64,000 bases of DNA from Halobaculum gomorrense (GTDB lineage: Archaea; Halobacteriota; Halobacteria; Halobacteriales; Haloferacaceae). Where the stretch lies: contig NZ_FQWV01000001.1 of NCBI RefSeq assembly GCF_900129775.1, forward strand, positions 62,001 to 126,000, in the 5' to 3' direction. The notes under the pieces were generated by a model. It worked only from the letters and a program-made list of their open reading frames with translations. It was not told the origin of the DNA and did no database searches. Made by a program: the position numbers and the translations under genes. How positions within the stretch are numbered: position 1 is the stretch's first letter; each line of letters opens with the position of its first letter. Shown here in pieces: positions 44,788 to 53,953 of this stretch.

Positions 44788-45975
44788 ATGGACCTGCGGA
44801 CGCCCGAGCGGTCACGCCGGCTGTGGCTCGCGGCCGCCGTCGTCGCGGTCGGGGTGGTGGGTCTGTTCGTCTACTCGTTCGTGGGGACGCTCGTCTTCGG
44901 GCTGTTCGTCTACTACGGGGCCCGCCCGATCCGCCGGGCGGTCGAGCGCCGGGTGGACGACCGCTCGGTCGCGGCGACGCTGACGATGCTGGCGCTGGTT
45001 CTCCCGCTGCTCGTGCTGGTGGGGTACGCGGGCGTCGTCGCGTTCCGCGAGTTCGCGACGGTCGTGGGGCCGGACGCGGTGCAGGCGGTCCTCTCCCGGC
45101 TTCCGGGGGACCCGCGGTCGGTCTCGGCGGTGCTGCGCGACCCCCGGGCGTTCCTGCGGCGACTCGACCGACTGGGGGCGCTGCGCGAGCAGGCGCTTGC
45201 CGTCGTCCGCACCGCCGGTGCCGCCGCGGGGGCGGTGCTCCACCTCACCCTGTCGCTGTCGCTGGCGTTCTTCCTTCTGCGCGACGACGAGCGGGTCGCG
45301 GCGTGGGCGCGCGGGAACGTCGCCGGCGAGGAGTCCTCGGCGTACGCGCTGGCCCGGGCGGTCGACGCGGACCTCGAACGGGTGTACATCGGCAACGTCG
45401 CCACCGTGTTCGGCGTGACCGTCGCGGCGCTGGTCGTCTACAACGGGTACAACGCGCTCGTCGCGCCCGCCGTCGCGCTGCCGGTGCCGACGCTGCTCGC
45501 GCTGCTCACGGGGCTGGCGACGTTCGTCCCGATCGTCGTCGGGAAGCTGGTGTACGTCCCGGCGGGCGCGTACCTGCTCCGGGAGGCGGCCGTCTCGGAT
45601 GCGGGGTTCGCCGCGCCGCTGGCGTTCCTCGTGGTCTCGTTCCTCCTGCTCGACGTGCTCCCGCAGACGGTGGTGCGGCCGCTGCTGTCCGGGCGGACGC
45701 TTCACGACGGGCTGATCCTCTTCGCGTACGTCCTCGGGGCGGCGCTGTTCGGCTGGTACGGTCTGTTTTTCGGCCCCCTGCTCGCGGTCGTCGTCGTCCA
45801 GGTGGCCGCACACGCGTTCCCCCACGTCATCACGGGCGAACCGGTCGACGCGGGAGGAGCCGATGTCGGCACGGACCCGACGACCGGGGACGGCGAGCGG
45901 GCCGCCGGAGACGGATCGGGGGCGGGAGGGGCCGACGCGGAGACGCCGGAGCGGTCGCCCAACGCCGACTCCTGA
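44788..45975 (+). CDS. AI-2E-family transporter-like membrane protein
   Basis: 395 residues. About eight membrane segments: an N-terminal pair, a soluble central region with FREFATVVGPDAVQAVLSRL and DADLERVYIGNVATVFGVTVAALVVYNGY, and a C-terminal set with LFGWYGLFFGPLLAVVVVQVAAHAF. The fold is that of the AI-2 exporter/PerM/YdgG group, which in archaea has no proven substrate and includes Na+/H+ antiporters. A 45-residue acidic tail ends it. No TATA was obvious in the 120 nt upstream. Confidence 0.85.
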   Translation: MDLRTPERSRRLWLAAAVVAVGVVGLFVYSFVGTLVFGLFVYYGARPIRRAVERRVDDRSVAATLTMLALVLPLLVLVGYAGVVAFREFATVVGPDAVQAVLSRLPGDPRSVSAVLRDPRAFLRRLDRLGALREQALAVVRTAGAAAGAVLHLTLSLSLAFFLLRDDERVAAWARGNVAGEESSAYALARAVDADLERVYIGNVATVFGVTVAALVVYNGYNALVAPAVALPVPTLLALLTGLATFVPIVVGKLVYVPAGAYLLREAAVSDAGFAAPLAFLVVSFLLLDVLPQTVVRPLLSGRTLHDGLILFAYVLGAALFGWYGLFFGPLLAVVVVQVAAHAFPHVITGEPVDAGGADVGTDPTTGDGERAAGDGSGAGGADAETPERSPNADS

Positions 45976-46061
45976 CCGCGCGGCGGATTGTCGGCCGGCG
46001 GGCGGGTCGCCACGTGGTCTGTGACCGGGACAGCTACGGTCGGGCGTCACCTCCTCCCGCT

Positions 46062-46838
46062 GTGACCCTCCTGCGACTGCTGGCCGCCCGCGGGGTGGCG
46101 GACTTCGCCGAGTGGTACCGCGCGGGCGCCGAGTACACCGACCGCGTCGCCGACGGGATGGGCTTCGACCGCGGCGGCGCGGACGCGACGGGCGCCGATC
46201 CGCTCGCTGACCCGGCGGAGCCGGTCGCCGCGCTGCGCGAGGGGCGAACGGACGTGTCGCCGGCGACCGCGCGGGTCATCGCCGCGACGTACTCGGGGGA
46301 CGCCGCGTTCTGCCGGCCGTTCCTGCGGTACACGCCGCGGTGGTACCGGCTCGCGCTCGCCGCGCCGGTCGCGCTGGCGGAGCGCCGCCTCCGGCGGGTC
46401 GCTGCGCCGTTCCGGGTGCGCGCCGGCGCGCCGTCGGCGGACGGCCCCACGTTCACGCCGCCGTCGGGGCTCGCCGTCGGCGCCGACGCGGTCGCCGCGG
46501 TCCGGGACGCGGGCGGGTTCGAGGCGTTCGAGCGCTCGTTCGTGCTCGCGGACGCCGTGTTGCACACGGAGTGGTTCGCCCACGTCGCCGCAGCGGCCGG
46601 GATCGCGGTCCCCGGAGACCTGCTCGACCGGACGATCCGCGAGTCGGCGGCGTACTACACCGGCGGTCGCGACGACCTCTCGCCGGCGGTGCGACGGTTT
46701 CAGCGGCTGCTGTTCGCCGACGACGCGTGGGTGAGGGACATCGATACGAGCTATCGGTTGAACTCGGTGCTGTTCGGGGTCTGGGAGCGGATCCTTCGCG
46801 AGGAGCGCCGTCGGCTCGAACGCGGAAGTCGGCGCTGA
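46062..46838 (+). CDS. Haloarchaeal protein of unknown function
   Basis: 258 residues from a GTG at 46062. It is an Ala/Arg-rich, mostly helical protein with conserved-looking words (YRAGAEYTDRVADGMGFDRGG, CRPFLRYTPRWYRLALAAPVALAERRLRR, SYRLNSVLFGVWERILREERRR) but no recognised domain. It may be a soluble or peripheral protein; one weak hydrophobic stretch lies near 100-120. Codon bias fits a real gene; the start is uncertain. Confidence 0.55.
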   Translation: MTLLRLLAARGVADFAEWYRAGAEYTDRVADGMGFDRGGADATGADPLADPAEPVAALREGRTDVSPATARVIAATYSGDAAFCRPFLRYTPRWYRLALAAPVALAERRLRRVAAPFRVRAGAPSADGPTFTPPSGLAVGADAVAAVRDAGGFEAFERSFVLADAVLHTEWFAHVAAAAGIAVPGDLLDRTIRESAAYYTGGRDDLSPAVRRFQRLLFADDAWVRDIDTSYRLNSVLFGVWERILREERRRLERGSRR

Positions 46839-46903
46839 CCGCGGCCGGGGACCGGAGCGCGCCGCGATCGCCGGTATCGCGCGGTCGGCTGGGCGACGCC
46901 CGA

Positions 46904-47230
46904 TCAGCGGTCGGCAGCGCTGTCGCCGACTGCGTCGTCCGCGTCGCTCGCGTCGCTCGCGTGCCCGCGGCCGAGCACCAGCGCGGCCGCGTGGGCGGTG
47001 ACCAGCCCGGCGAGGAGGAGGGGTCGGGCCGACGCGATGCCGGAGGCGAGCGCCGGGAGGTACGCCAGCGGGAGGAGGGCTGCAAGCCAGAAGGCGACGG
47101 TCTCGCCGATGCGGGCGGCCCCGTCGAACGCCGCGCTCGCGGAGGCGGCCGCTCGGTGAGCGAGCCGGGGTGCCGACATATCGTCGGCGTCGGGAACGGG
47201 AACGGAGGATGTTCGATCGGTCGTGGACAT
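46904..47230 (-). CDS. Two-helix membrane protein with acidic tails
   Basis: 108 residues from the ATG at 47230. An N-terminal Ser/Thr/Asp-rich tail, two membrane helices (about 46-64 and 68-87) and an Asp/Ser-rich end. A GGGTATAGG TATA element near 47268 is followed by a small palindrome at 47239-47251, in the expected transcription-start region. Function not recognised. Confidence 0.65.
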   Translation of the reverse strand: MSTTDRTSSVPVPDADDMSAPRLAHRAAASASAAFDGAARIGETVAFWLAALLPLAYLPALASGIASARPLLLAGLVTAHAAALVLGRGHASDASDADDAVGDSAADR

Positions 47231-47538
47231 GGGTCGGGCGTACCTGGTACGTGCAACCGCGACCACCTATACCCGCCAGACCGTTGGCGGCGCTTCGCTC
47301 GGTTCACGGGCCGTTCACGACCGTTCGCGGCTCCGACCGGCTGCACCGCCGTGAGTTCACGACGCTTTCTGCGTGGTCGAGACCGTTTATTTCCGCCGCT
47401 CCGGTCGTCGATCTGATCGATAACCGGCCGTCGACGGCGCGGCCGCGGTCCGCACGACTCGTGGGGTCGAACCGCACGCTTTCCGGCGATCTCCGCCGCG
47501 AGCCGAGGACTTTGGTCGCCGGGAGTGTTTCGGTTCGT
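47231..47538. other. 308-nt divergent intergenic region
   Basis: It holds the minus-strand promoter for the small membrane gene, including the CGTACC-T-GGTACG palindrome, and the plus-strand promoter for the MFS gene (an ACTTTGG box near 47509-47515). An AT-rich GTTTATTTCC block at about 47388-47397 is a second possible TATA. No gene was found; both strands were read. Confidence 0.5.
47239..47251 (-). promoter_or_regulatory. Palindrome near the transcription start of the small membrane gene
   Basis: CGTACC-T-GGTACG is a perfect inverted repeat with a 1-nt centre, 10-20 nt upstream of the ATG at 47230 and after its TATA element. Placement over the transcription start suits a repressor. It could be chance: 6-bp arms occur randomly in 64 kb, so the position is the main argument. 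Confidence 0.3.
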
Positions 47539-48861
47539 ATGAACTTCCCCTCCGCACGTCGCCCCCGCATCGATCGCGAGACGGCGCTCGTCGGACTCGC
47601 GGCGGTCACGCGAGTCACCGCGGGGGCCCTCCTCGGCACGTCGCTGGCGGTCCACGTCGGACGCACCGGGTCGGCGCTCGAGGTGTCGCTGCTCGCGACC
47701 GCGTTCTCGCTCGGCATCATCCTGTTCGCGCCCGTCTGGGGCGCGCTCGCGGATGTGACCGGTCGTCGACGGGCCATCCTCGTCGGCACCGGACTCGGCG
47801 CGACACTCGCGCTGACGCCGCTGTTCGTGGTCGACGTCGTCGCGGGCGCCGCCTCGGATGCGCTCCCGATAGCCGTCGACCCTGTGTGGGTCCAAGTGCT
47901 CGTGCGGGGGCTGTACGCCGTCTTCATCGCCGGCTTCGGCCCGCTGATGTTGACGGTGGCCTCCGAGCGCGGCGGTCCCGGCGGCCGCGGGAAATCCGTC
48001 GGCTCGTACAACGCGTTCACCGCCGCCGGCGCCGGAACGGGACAGTTCGCCGCCGGCCTGGTGCTCGGGGCGCTCGTCCCCGGCGACGTGTACGTCGTCG
48101 TCGCGGCCGTCTCGCTGGTCGCGACCGTCGCCGTCGCGCTCGTCGATCCCGGCGACGCGACGCCCGACCCCGACGCGGAGTCGCTCCCACGGGAGGTCCA
48201 CTCGCGACTGTTGCCCGCGGCGGGCGAACGCGGCCACCTCTCGACGAACGGGCTCGGCTGGCTCTACCTCGGCTTATCGGCCCGCCAGGCGACGGTGTCC
48301 GGCGTCGGCGCGCTCATGCCCGTCTACATCGTGACGACGCTCGGGCTCCCCGAGGCGTGGATGGGCGCGGTGCTGGCGTTCAACCCCGTCTCCCAGACCG
48401 CGCTGATGTACTACCTCGGGGGCGTCGTCGACGAGCGCGGCCGGAAGCCGATGATCACGCTGGGAATGGCCGGCTCGGCCGCCTTCGGCCTCGTCGCCGC
48501 CGCAGCGGTGTTCGCTCCCGGCGGGATCGCTGCGGCGGCGGTCGTCGCGCTCGGCTACGTCACGCTCGCGGTGGCGTTCTCCGCGATGTGGACCGGCTCG
48601 GTCGCGTTCGTCGGCGACGTGGCGCCCGAGAACCGCGAGTCGGAGCTGATGGGGTTGGCGTCGACCGCGCGGTCGGTCGGCGGCGTCGTCGGCCCGCTGG
48701 GGGTGGGCGCGGTCGCCACCGTCGCGGGCTACCCGACGGCCTTTGCGGCGGCGTCGGTGCTCGCGCTGGCGGCGGCGGCGGTCGTCTCGCTCCGGGTCGC
48801 CGAGAGCCGTCCGGCTGTCACCGGCGCGGGTGGACCGACCGGGGTCCCCGCGGACGACTGA
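47539..48861 (+). CDS. MFS transporter
   Basis: 440 residues with twelve helices. The A-motif-like GALADVTGRRRAILVG lies between helices 2 and 3; the second half carries GGVVDERGRKPMITLG. It belongs to the sugar/drug MFS superfamily with no identified substrate. The ATG at 47539 follows an ACTTTGG box by about 25 nt; in-frame upstream reading to 47170 crosses the divergent promoter and is ignored. Confidence 0.88.
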   Translation: MNFPSARRPRIDRETALVGLAAVTRVTAGALLGTSLAVHVGRTGSALEVSLLATAFSLGIILFAPVWGALADVTGRRRAILVGTGLGATLALTPLFVVDVVAGAASDALPIAVDPVWVQVLVRGLYAVFIAGFGPLMLTVASERGGPGGRGKSVGSYNAFTAAGAGTGQFAAGLVLGALVPGDVYVVVAAVSLVATVAVALVDPGDATPDPDAESLPREVHSRLLPAAGERGHLSTNGLGWLYLGLSARQATVSGVGALMPVYIVTTLGLPEAWMGAVLAFNPVSQTALMYYLGGVVDERGRKPMITLGMAGSAAFGLVAAAAVFAPGGIAAAAVVALGYVTLAVAFSAMWTGSVAFVGDVAPENRESELMGLASTARSVGGVVGPLGVGAVATVAGYPTAFAAASVLALAAAAVVSLRVAESRPAVTGAGGPTGVPADD

Positions 48862-48943
48862 CGTGACCGTCGGGAGGAACCCTCGGCCCACGCGTCCGCG
48901 CGCCGCCGACCCACTTTTGCCCTCCGGGGTCGACCGCCCGTTT

Positions 48944-49681
48944 ATGCGAGACATCGACGGCGACGCGGTCGCGATCACGGGCGCGAGTTCGGGCATCGGC
49001 GCGGCGACGGCGCGGACGCTCGCGGCGGCGGGCGTCGACCTCGCGCTGGGCGCCAGACGCGAGGACAAACTGGCCGACCTCGCGGCCGACCTGGAGGCCG
49101 AACACGGCGTGACCGTCGAGGCGACCGCCGTCGACGTGACCGAGCGCGAGCGGGTCGAGGCGTTCATCGAGGGCGCCGCCGAGGCGCTCGACGGGCTCGA
49201 CGGCGTGGTCGCCAACGCGGGCGTCGGCCTCGACGGCGATCTCGACTCGATGTCGATCGACGACTACCGGACGATGATGGCCGTCAACGTCGACGGCGCC
49301 TTCCACACGGCGCGGGCGGCGCTCCCCCACCTCCGCGAGTCCGACGGGACGCTGGTGTTCGTCGCCAGCTTCGCCAGCGAGTACCCCCGTCCCGGCAACC
49401 CGGTGTACGCCGCGAGCAAGTGGTGGGTGCGCGGCTTCGCCCACAGCCTGGAGGGGAGCGTCGGCCCCGACGGCGTCGCCGTCAGCGTGATCAACCCCAC
49501 CGAGGTGCGCACCGAGTTCGCCAGCGAGCAGGGGGCCTCGTTCGAGGAGCAGTTCGACTCCGCGGACGTGACGGACCCGGACGCCATCGCCGACGGGATC
49601 CGCTTTTGTCTCTCGCAGGCGGGCACCGACACCGTGAGCGAGTTGGATCTGTACCGCCGGGACAAGTTCGCCGGGTGGTAA
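48944..49681 (+). CDS. SDR-family NAD(P)-dependent oxidoreductase
   Basis: 245 residues. Cofactor motif TGASSGIG (residues 12-19), NAG near 85, catalytic Ser region VASFASEYP and YAASKWW. The C-terminal variable region differs from the FabG-like enzyme at 26454. A CTTTTG box 25-30 nt upstream suggests its own leaderless transcript. Substrate unknown. Confidence 0.9.
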   Translation: MRDIDGDAVAITGASSGIGAATARTLAAAGVDLALGARREDKLADLAADLEAEHGVTVEATAVDVTERERVEAFIEGAAEALDGLDGVVANAGVGLDGDLDSMSIDDYRTMMAVNVDGAFHTARAALPHLRESDGTLVFVASFASEYPRPGNPVYAASKWWVRGFAHSLEGSVGPDGVAVSVINPTEVRTEFASEQGASFEEQFDSADVTDPDAIADGIRFCLSQAGTDTVSELDLYRRDKFAGW

Positions 49682-49774
49682 ACGCCGAGTCGTCACCGCC
49701 GGACGGTCGTCGGCTGGGCAGTCGAGACGGCCATCCGCGGGCGTTTCTTATTTAGGATATACGAGGGTACACGC

Positions 49775-50353
49775 ATGAGCCACCGCGACGATGACACCCG
49801 GTTGTTCGAGTGTGACGACTGCGGGGCGCTGAGCGTCGGCTCCGGCGGAATCTCCTGCTGCGGGTCGGCGATGGCGCAGATCGACTCCGCCGGCGACGCC
49901 GGCTCCGGACGCGATCCCGCCGACGACCGCGACTCCGCCGCGGCGGAGCCGATTCCAGAGCCAGCCCTCGACGACCTCCTGCGCGTCGTGTTCGGCATGT
50001 CGCCGGCGGAGCTTGATGTCTGTCTGTGCGTGATGGAGGGAGGCACGCTTACGGTCGCGGAGCTGACCGACCGAGTCGACTACGACCGCAGCGTCGTCGC
50101 CCGGCATCTCAACCACCTCGCGAGCCTCGGCGTCGTGAAGAAACGTCGGCAGATCCTCGACCGCGGCGGCGACGTGTACGCCTACTCGCCGGAGCCGCCC
50201 GAGGCAGTCCGTCGTCGCTTCCACGAGGTGTTCCTCTCGTGGGCGGCGACGGCGACGGACAAGATCGACGAACTCAGCCGCGAGAAGGTGGAGGGGATCG
50301 CCGACGCAGACGCGGGATCGGCGACGCAGTGGACCGTGTTCAGAGAGCCGTAA
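49775..50353 (+). CDS. Zinc-ribbon plus winged-helix transcriptional regulator
   Basis: 192 residues. The N-terminus has a ribbon-like CDDCGAL...SCCGSAM segment (Cys13, Cys16 and two near 30); after an acidic linker a MarR/TrmB-type winged helix covers about 67-140 (LTVAELTDRVDYDRSVVARHLNHLASLGVVKKRRQ). The combination recalls haloarchaeal redox/metal-responsive regulators. A strong TATA (TTTCTTATTTAGG) lies 20-30 nt upstream. It may control the convergent/adjacent membrane gene at 50396 or the SDR; no operator was identified. Confidence 0.8.
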   Translation: MSHRDDDTRLFECDDCGALSVGSGGISCCGSAMAQIDSAGDAGSGRDPADDRDSAAAEPIPEPALDDLLRVVFGMSPAELDVCLCVMEGGTLTVAELTDRVDYDRSVVARHLNHLASLGVVKKRRQILDRGGDVYAYSPEPPEAVRRRFHEVFLSWAATATDKIDELSREKVEGIADADAGSATQWTVFREP

Positions 50354-50395
50354 CGCGTTTGCCGCGGCTGGTCGGTGTGGGCTCGGCGTCCGCGC

Positions 50396-50869
50396 TCACA
50401 GCCGGCCGACCGTCGCGGCGTAGACTCCGCCGAGGCCGAGTCCGTACACCGCGTGCCACAGCAGCGACGGGGGCGCGAAGTTCGGAAGCGGCGGGTTCGC
50501 GGGCGAGCCGACAGCGCCGAGCCACACCGGCATCACCAGCGCCGCGAGCACCGCCCAGGTCACGACGCCCCAACCGAGACCGAGCCCGACGATCCGCGCG
50601 TCCGAGTCGACTCCGAGCGCAGCCACGATCCCCGCGAACACCACGCCGAGAACCGCACCGTGGGAGACGTGGACGACGAGCCCGACCCCCGGCGCCGGCG
50701 GCGGAGCCAGTCCGTACAGCGAGGGGATCGCGACCGCGAGCGTCGCCGCGTTCATCGCGAGCACCAGCGCGCCCATCGCGAGCCCCCCGACGATGCCACC
50801 GAGCGCGCCTGCCCGCCAGTTACCCGGAACCGATTCGGTCGAATGGTCTGCCGCTGTCGTCGTTGACAT
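50396..50869 (-). CDS. Four-helix membrane protein (DUF6789-like)
   Basis: 157 residues from the ATG at 50869. Hydrophobic segments lie at about 22-48, 64-84, 93-118 and 138-156. Repeated GGIVGGLAMGALVLAMN and LVVHVSHGAVLGVVFAG patterns, with a conserved His in HVSHG and a PPSLLWHAVYGL end, match a haloarchaeal membrane family of unknown role. The gene is convergent with the zinc-ribbon regulator (42 bp apart). Confidence 0.72.
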   Translation of the reverse strand: MSTTTAADHSTESVPGNWRAGALGGIVGGLAMGALVLAMNAATLAVAIPSLYGLAPPPAPGVGLVVHVSHGAVLGVVFAGIVAALGVDSDARIVGLGLGWGVVTWAVLAALVMPVWLGAVGSPANPPLPNFAPPSLLWHAVYGLGLGGVYAATVGRL

Positions 50870-51042
50870 GCGAACGCTCGGTTCGCCGGCCCCGGGTATG
50901 ACGGTCCGTCGGTTGTTCGGGGCACGCCCGAGACAGCGAAGCAATTATGTGGACTTCTCACTCGCCGGGAACTCCCCCCGACGACCGCGCCGACGGCGAT
51001 AGCGTCCGATTACTTATTGTGTCGTGTTACCAAGCGTCACAT

Positions 51043-51228
51043 ATGGCGCTCGAATGTGCGATCTGGCGGGCCTGCACCGGAGGCGACGCCGTCGTCCGCG
51101 GGAGCGACGCGTCGCCGCCGCGGTCGTTCCGGAATCGACCGATCTGTCGGGCGTGTCTCGACGCGCTCGACGCCGACCCGACGGTCGATCTGGAGATCGC
51201 CGAACGGTTCTCGACGCAGGCGGCGTGA
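51043..51228 (+). CDS. Small cysteine-containing protein
   Basis: 61 residues from the ATG at 51043, about 25-30 nt after a TTACTTATTG promoter element. Four cysteines (Cys5, Cys11, Cys35, Cys38; CIxRxC-type spacing at the end, RPICRACLDAL) may bind a metal, but spacing of the first pair is unusual for a zinc ribbon. No family recognised. Confidence 0.55.
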   Translation: MALECAIWRACTGGDAVVRGSDASPPRSFRNRPICRACLDALDADPTVDLEIAERFSTQAA

Positions 51229-51271
51229 GTCGTTCGGACGGGTGGTCGGGGCAACTCGGGTAGTGGGCCCC

Positions 51272-51643
51272 TCAGGCGTCCGCGGCGTCGAGCAGCATCA
51301 CCGCACACCCCATCAGCGCGACATTCTTCAGGAAGTTGATCTTGTTACCCTGTCGCTTGCCGCCCTCCTGGTTCCAGAAGTCGTGGATCACGGGGGTCGT
51401 GCTCGCGAAGAACACGAGCACTGCGCCTGCGGCGAGCCGCGGGAACCGCCACAGGAGGATCCCGACATTCGCGACCAACAGCATCCCGGTCGCGAACGGG
51501 ACCATCACGTCCGGCACGGGGACATCCTTCTCCTCGGCGATCCCCACGCGTTTCTCGTTGTTCCGGAAGCCGTCGATCGCCATGTACGCGAGGATGCCGG
51601 CGTACATGAGCCGGCCGAGCCGGGAGGGCGCGTCGCTCTTCAT
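51272..51643 (-). CDS. DoxX-family membrane protein
   Basis: 123 residues with four membrane segments and DoxX traits: LMYAGILAYMAIDGFRNNEKRV near the start, FATGMLLVANVGILLWRFPRLAAGAVLVFF in the middle and GNKINFLKNVALMGC at the end. DoxX-type proteins are poorly defined small membrane proteins, some linked to quinol oxidation or thiosulfate. Its ATG lies 2 nt after the stop of the BNR-repeat gene, so the two are made together and share the TetR-type operator upstream of that gene. Confidence 0.85.
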   Translation of the reverse strand: MKSDAPSRLGRLMYAGILAYMAIDGFRNNEKRVGIAEEKDVPVPDVMVPFATGMLLVANVGILLWRFPRLAAGAVLVFFASTTPVIHDFWNQEGGKRQGNKINFLKNVALMGCAVMLLDAADA

Positions 51644-51645
51644 CG

Positions 51646-52692
51646 TCAGATCGCCTCGATCCGGCTCACGTTCGTCGGCACGCGCCCGACGGTGTGGTAC
51701 TTGCCGTCGTCGCCGCGGCGGATGATCCGCCCCTCCACGTCGTTGCGGGCGTCGGGCACGTCAAACAGCCCCGACCCGCACAGCACGTCGCCGTCGTGGA
51801 CGGTCCACGTCTCGATCACCTCGTGGGGCTCGCCGGGGTACGACACGCGCTCGAAGTCGCGCCCGAAGTTGGTCGACTCGAACAGTGCGGTCTCGTGCTC
51901 GTCGTTCACCCACGCGGGCGGTGCCTCCTCGCCGCCGCAGAAGAACACCGAACCGTCGTGGACGAACACCTGCCGGATGTACGAGAAGTCGTTGCCGCGG
52001 TCGACCCGCGTCCACGAGTCGCCGGCGTCGGTCGTCCGCCACAGCCCGCCCTCGCCGACCGCGTGGCCGAGCCCGAGGTTCTCCAAGTTGTGATCCAGAT
52101 AGCCGGTCGTCGCGAGCCACACGTCCTCGGAGACTGGGAGGACCTGGTGGATGTCGTCGACGATGGTGTCGCGGCGGTCGCGCCACGTCCGCCCGCCGTC
52201 GTCGCTCAGGTGGATCCCGCCGGCTTCCACGCCCGCGATGAGGGAGTCGGGGCGCCCCGGCACGGCCTCGAGGGCGCGCAGGCGGGCGTAGTGGGGGTCG
52301 ATCGGCGACTCCCAGTGACCGCGCGAGGGGAGGTTGCGAAAGCCCTTCAGCTCCGACCACGTCTCGCCCTCGTCGACCGAGCGGAACACGTACGGGTCGT
52401 TGGTGCCGGCGTACCACGCGCCGTCGCGGGTCGCGAGGATCGACCACACCTCGCTTTGCCCGGCGTGCCAGAAGCGGTCGCCCAGCGGGACGCCCAGGTC
52501 GGTCCACGTGTCGCCGCCGTCGGTCGAGCGGAACGCACCCTCCGAGGAGGCGACGAACACGCCTTCGGCGTGGTCGAACGTGCGGACCGCCGTGACGACG
52601 CCACAGTCAAGCACCTGTTCGGGATCGCCTCGCTCGAACGGAACGTCGTCGACGCGGTACAGCCCCGCGTCGGTCCCGATCAACAGTGACAT
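51646..52692 (-). CDS. BNR/Asp-box repeat beta-propeller protein
   Basis: 348 residues without signal peptide. At least four Asp boxes are spelled S-x-D-x-G-x-T-W: STDGGDTW, SVDEGETW, SDDGGRTW and TTDAGDSW, spaced as propeller blades. Similar proteins are named sialidase- or photosystem-assembly-like, but no sialidase catalytic residues were seen; a lactonase or binding role is possible. It is the first gene of the operon with DoxX. Its promoter (AATATTTATTAT, about 52715-52724) is 22-32 nt upstream and a TetR-type palindrome adjoins it. Confidence 0.82.
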   Translation of the reverse strand: MSLLIGTDAGLYRVDDVPFERGDPEQVLDCGVVTAVRTFDHAEGVFVASSEGAFRSTDGGDTWTDLGVPLGDRFWHAGQSEVWSILATRDGAWYAGTNDPYVFRSVDEGETWSELKGFRNLPSRGHWESPIDPHYARLRALEAVPGRPDSLIAGVEAGGIHLSDDGGRTWRDRRDTIVDDIHQVLPVSEDVWLATTGYLDHNLENLGLGHAVGEGGLWRTTDAGDSWTRVDRGNDFSYIRQVFVHDGSVFFCGGEEAPPAWVNDEHETALFESTNFGRDFERVSYPGEPHEVIETWTVHDGDVLCGSGLFDVPDARNDVEGRIIRRGDDGKYHTVGRVPTNVSRIEAI

Positions 52693-52724
52693 ACCGAGTG
52701 CCAGCGCACCCCAGATAATAAATA

Positions 52725-52740
52725 TTTACCAAACTGTAAA
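52725..52740. promoter_or_regulatory. TetR-type operator copy 1 (BNR gene / TatD-type hydrolase intergenic)
   Basis: TTTACC-AAAC-TGTAAA, the island palindrome with one mismatch to TTTACC-N4-GGTAAA. It sits immediately upstream of the minus-strand TATA of the BNR/DoxX operon and 157 nt before the divergent TatD-type hydrolase gene. It probably binds the TetR regulator encoded at 57337. Placement upstream of the TATA may hinder TFB/TBP or act from a distance. Confidence 0.6.
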
Positions 52741-52896
52741 CCACTACGTGCCGCCACAATCATCGCCGGAGTATCGACGGTTTCGACACGCCGGCGGAGA
52801 CGACCGGGCATCGACCCACGCACCGACGCACCCTGCCTGACAGCCCGTGACGACACCGACGCACCGACCTCCATCGACTCCCGACAGCCTGTTCCC

Positions 52897-53895
52897 ATGA
52901 CCGACTACCCCACCGCCCGCCCGACGGACGCGACGTACCTGAACGAGGACCTCGATCTCCCGACGGAGCTGCTGAACACCCCGTGGATCGACGGCCACAA
53001 CCACGCGCACACCCTCTCGTACGAGGACCGCGAGCGGTACGCCCTCTCGGGCTGTGCCGGAATGGTGATGGTCTCCTCGGGCTACCACTGGACGCCGTAT
53101 AAGCCGGTGCGTGCGTCGGACATCCGGTACCTCTGGGACGACGCCATCAACCGCCGCGCGGCCATCGAGCGCAACCACTTCTTCGAGGCGAAACTCGGCC
53201 TCGGCATCCACACCGGCGTCCGCATCGAGGACCCCGACGCGGTGCTCGCGGCGATGGACGAGTACTGCGAACTCGACGAGGTCACCGTCGTCGGCGAGAC
53301 CGGCGTCACGCCGAGCCAGCACGTCGAAGCGTGGGACCTCGACGAACAGCGCGCCGTCGTCGAAGCGCAGATGGCCATCGCCGACGACCACGACCTCCCG
53401 GTGATCCTCCACACGCCGAACACGTCGCCGCCGGCGAAGCGTTCGTACCGACCCGAACTCGGGACGCCGGGCTATGAGAAGAATCCCGGCCTCGGCACGG
53501 ACCCAGTCATCAACGGCGACAACCCGGCGCTGGAGGCGGTGAAGATCGACGTGACGGCGGCCCACGACGCCGGCCTGCCGGAGGAGCGGGTGATCGCGTC
53601 CCACGCCGACGAGAACAACACGGCGTACCTGATGGCGGAGACCGACTGCTACCTCAGCTACACCATCGGCCACTCGTGGCTCGTCGGCGTCGACGCCGCG
53701 ACCGTCGCCGACGCCATCGACGAGTACGGCCCCGAGCGGATCATGATCGACACCGACTGCGCGAACGTCCTCCGAACCGACCCGTACGCGATCAAGCGGG
53801 CGATGTTCGAGTTGTATCGCTACGGCATCGACATCGACGACATCCGAAGGGTCGTGTGGGAGAATCCGCGGCGGGTGCTCGGGTTCGACGAGTAG
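52897..53895 (+). CDS. TatD-like metal-dependent hydrolase
   Basis: 332 residues in a TIM-barrel amidohydrolase-like fold. Metal ligands are evident: IDGHNHAHT (His pair), VVGETGV (Glu), PVILHTPN (His), IASHADENN (His) and MIDTDCAN (Asp). TatD enzymes are nucleases or esterases in some species, but this subfamily, with an unusual long insertion near residues 175-215, may attack small amide or lactone substrates. It is divergent from the BNR gene, sharing the operator region. No TATA was recognised close to the ATG. Confidence 0.83.
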   Translation: MTDYPTARPTDATYLNEDLDLPTELLNTPWIDGHNHAHTLSYEDRERYALSGCAGMVMVSSGYHWTPYKPVRASDIRYLWDDAINRRAAIERNHFFEAKLGLGIHTGVRIEDPDAVLAAMDEYCELDEVTVVGETGVTPSQHVEAWDLDEQRAVVEAQMAIADDHDLPVILHTPNTSPPAKRSYRPELGTPGYEKNPGLGTDPVINGDNPALEAVKIDVTAAHDAGLPEERVIASHADENNTAYLMAETDCYLSYTIGHSWLVGVDAATVADAIDEYGPERIMIDTDCANVLRTDPYAIKRAMFELYRYGIDIDDIRRVVWENPRRVLGFDE

Positions 53896-53953
53896 TCGGG
53901 AGAACGATCCAACAAACCAAACAGCTATTTTCCAACAGTACCAACAACGAGGT

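Noticed and set aside
47170-47538. N-terminal extension of the MFS transporter
   Set aside because: The extension crosses the divergent promoter, is Arg/Pro-rich and lacks a membrane protein pattern; the ATG at 47539 has a TATA at the right distance.
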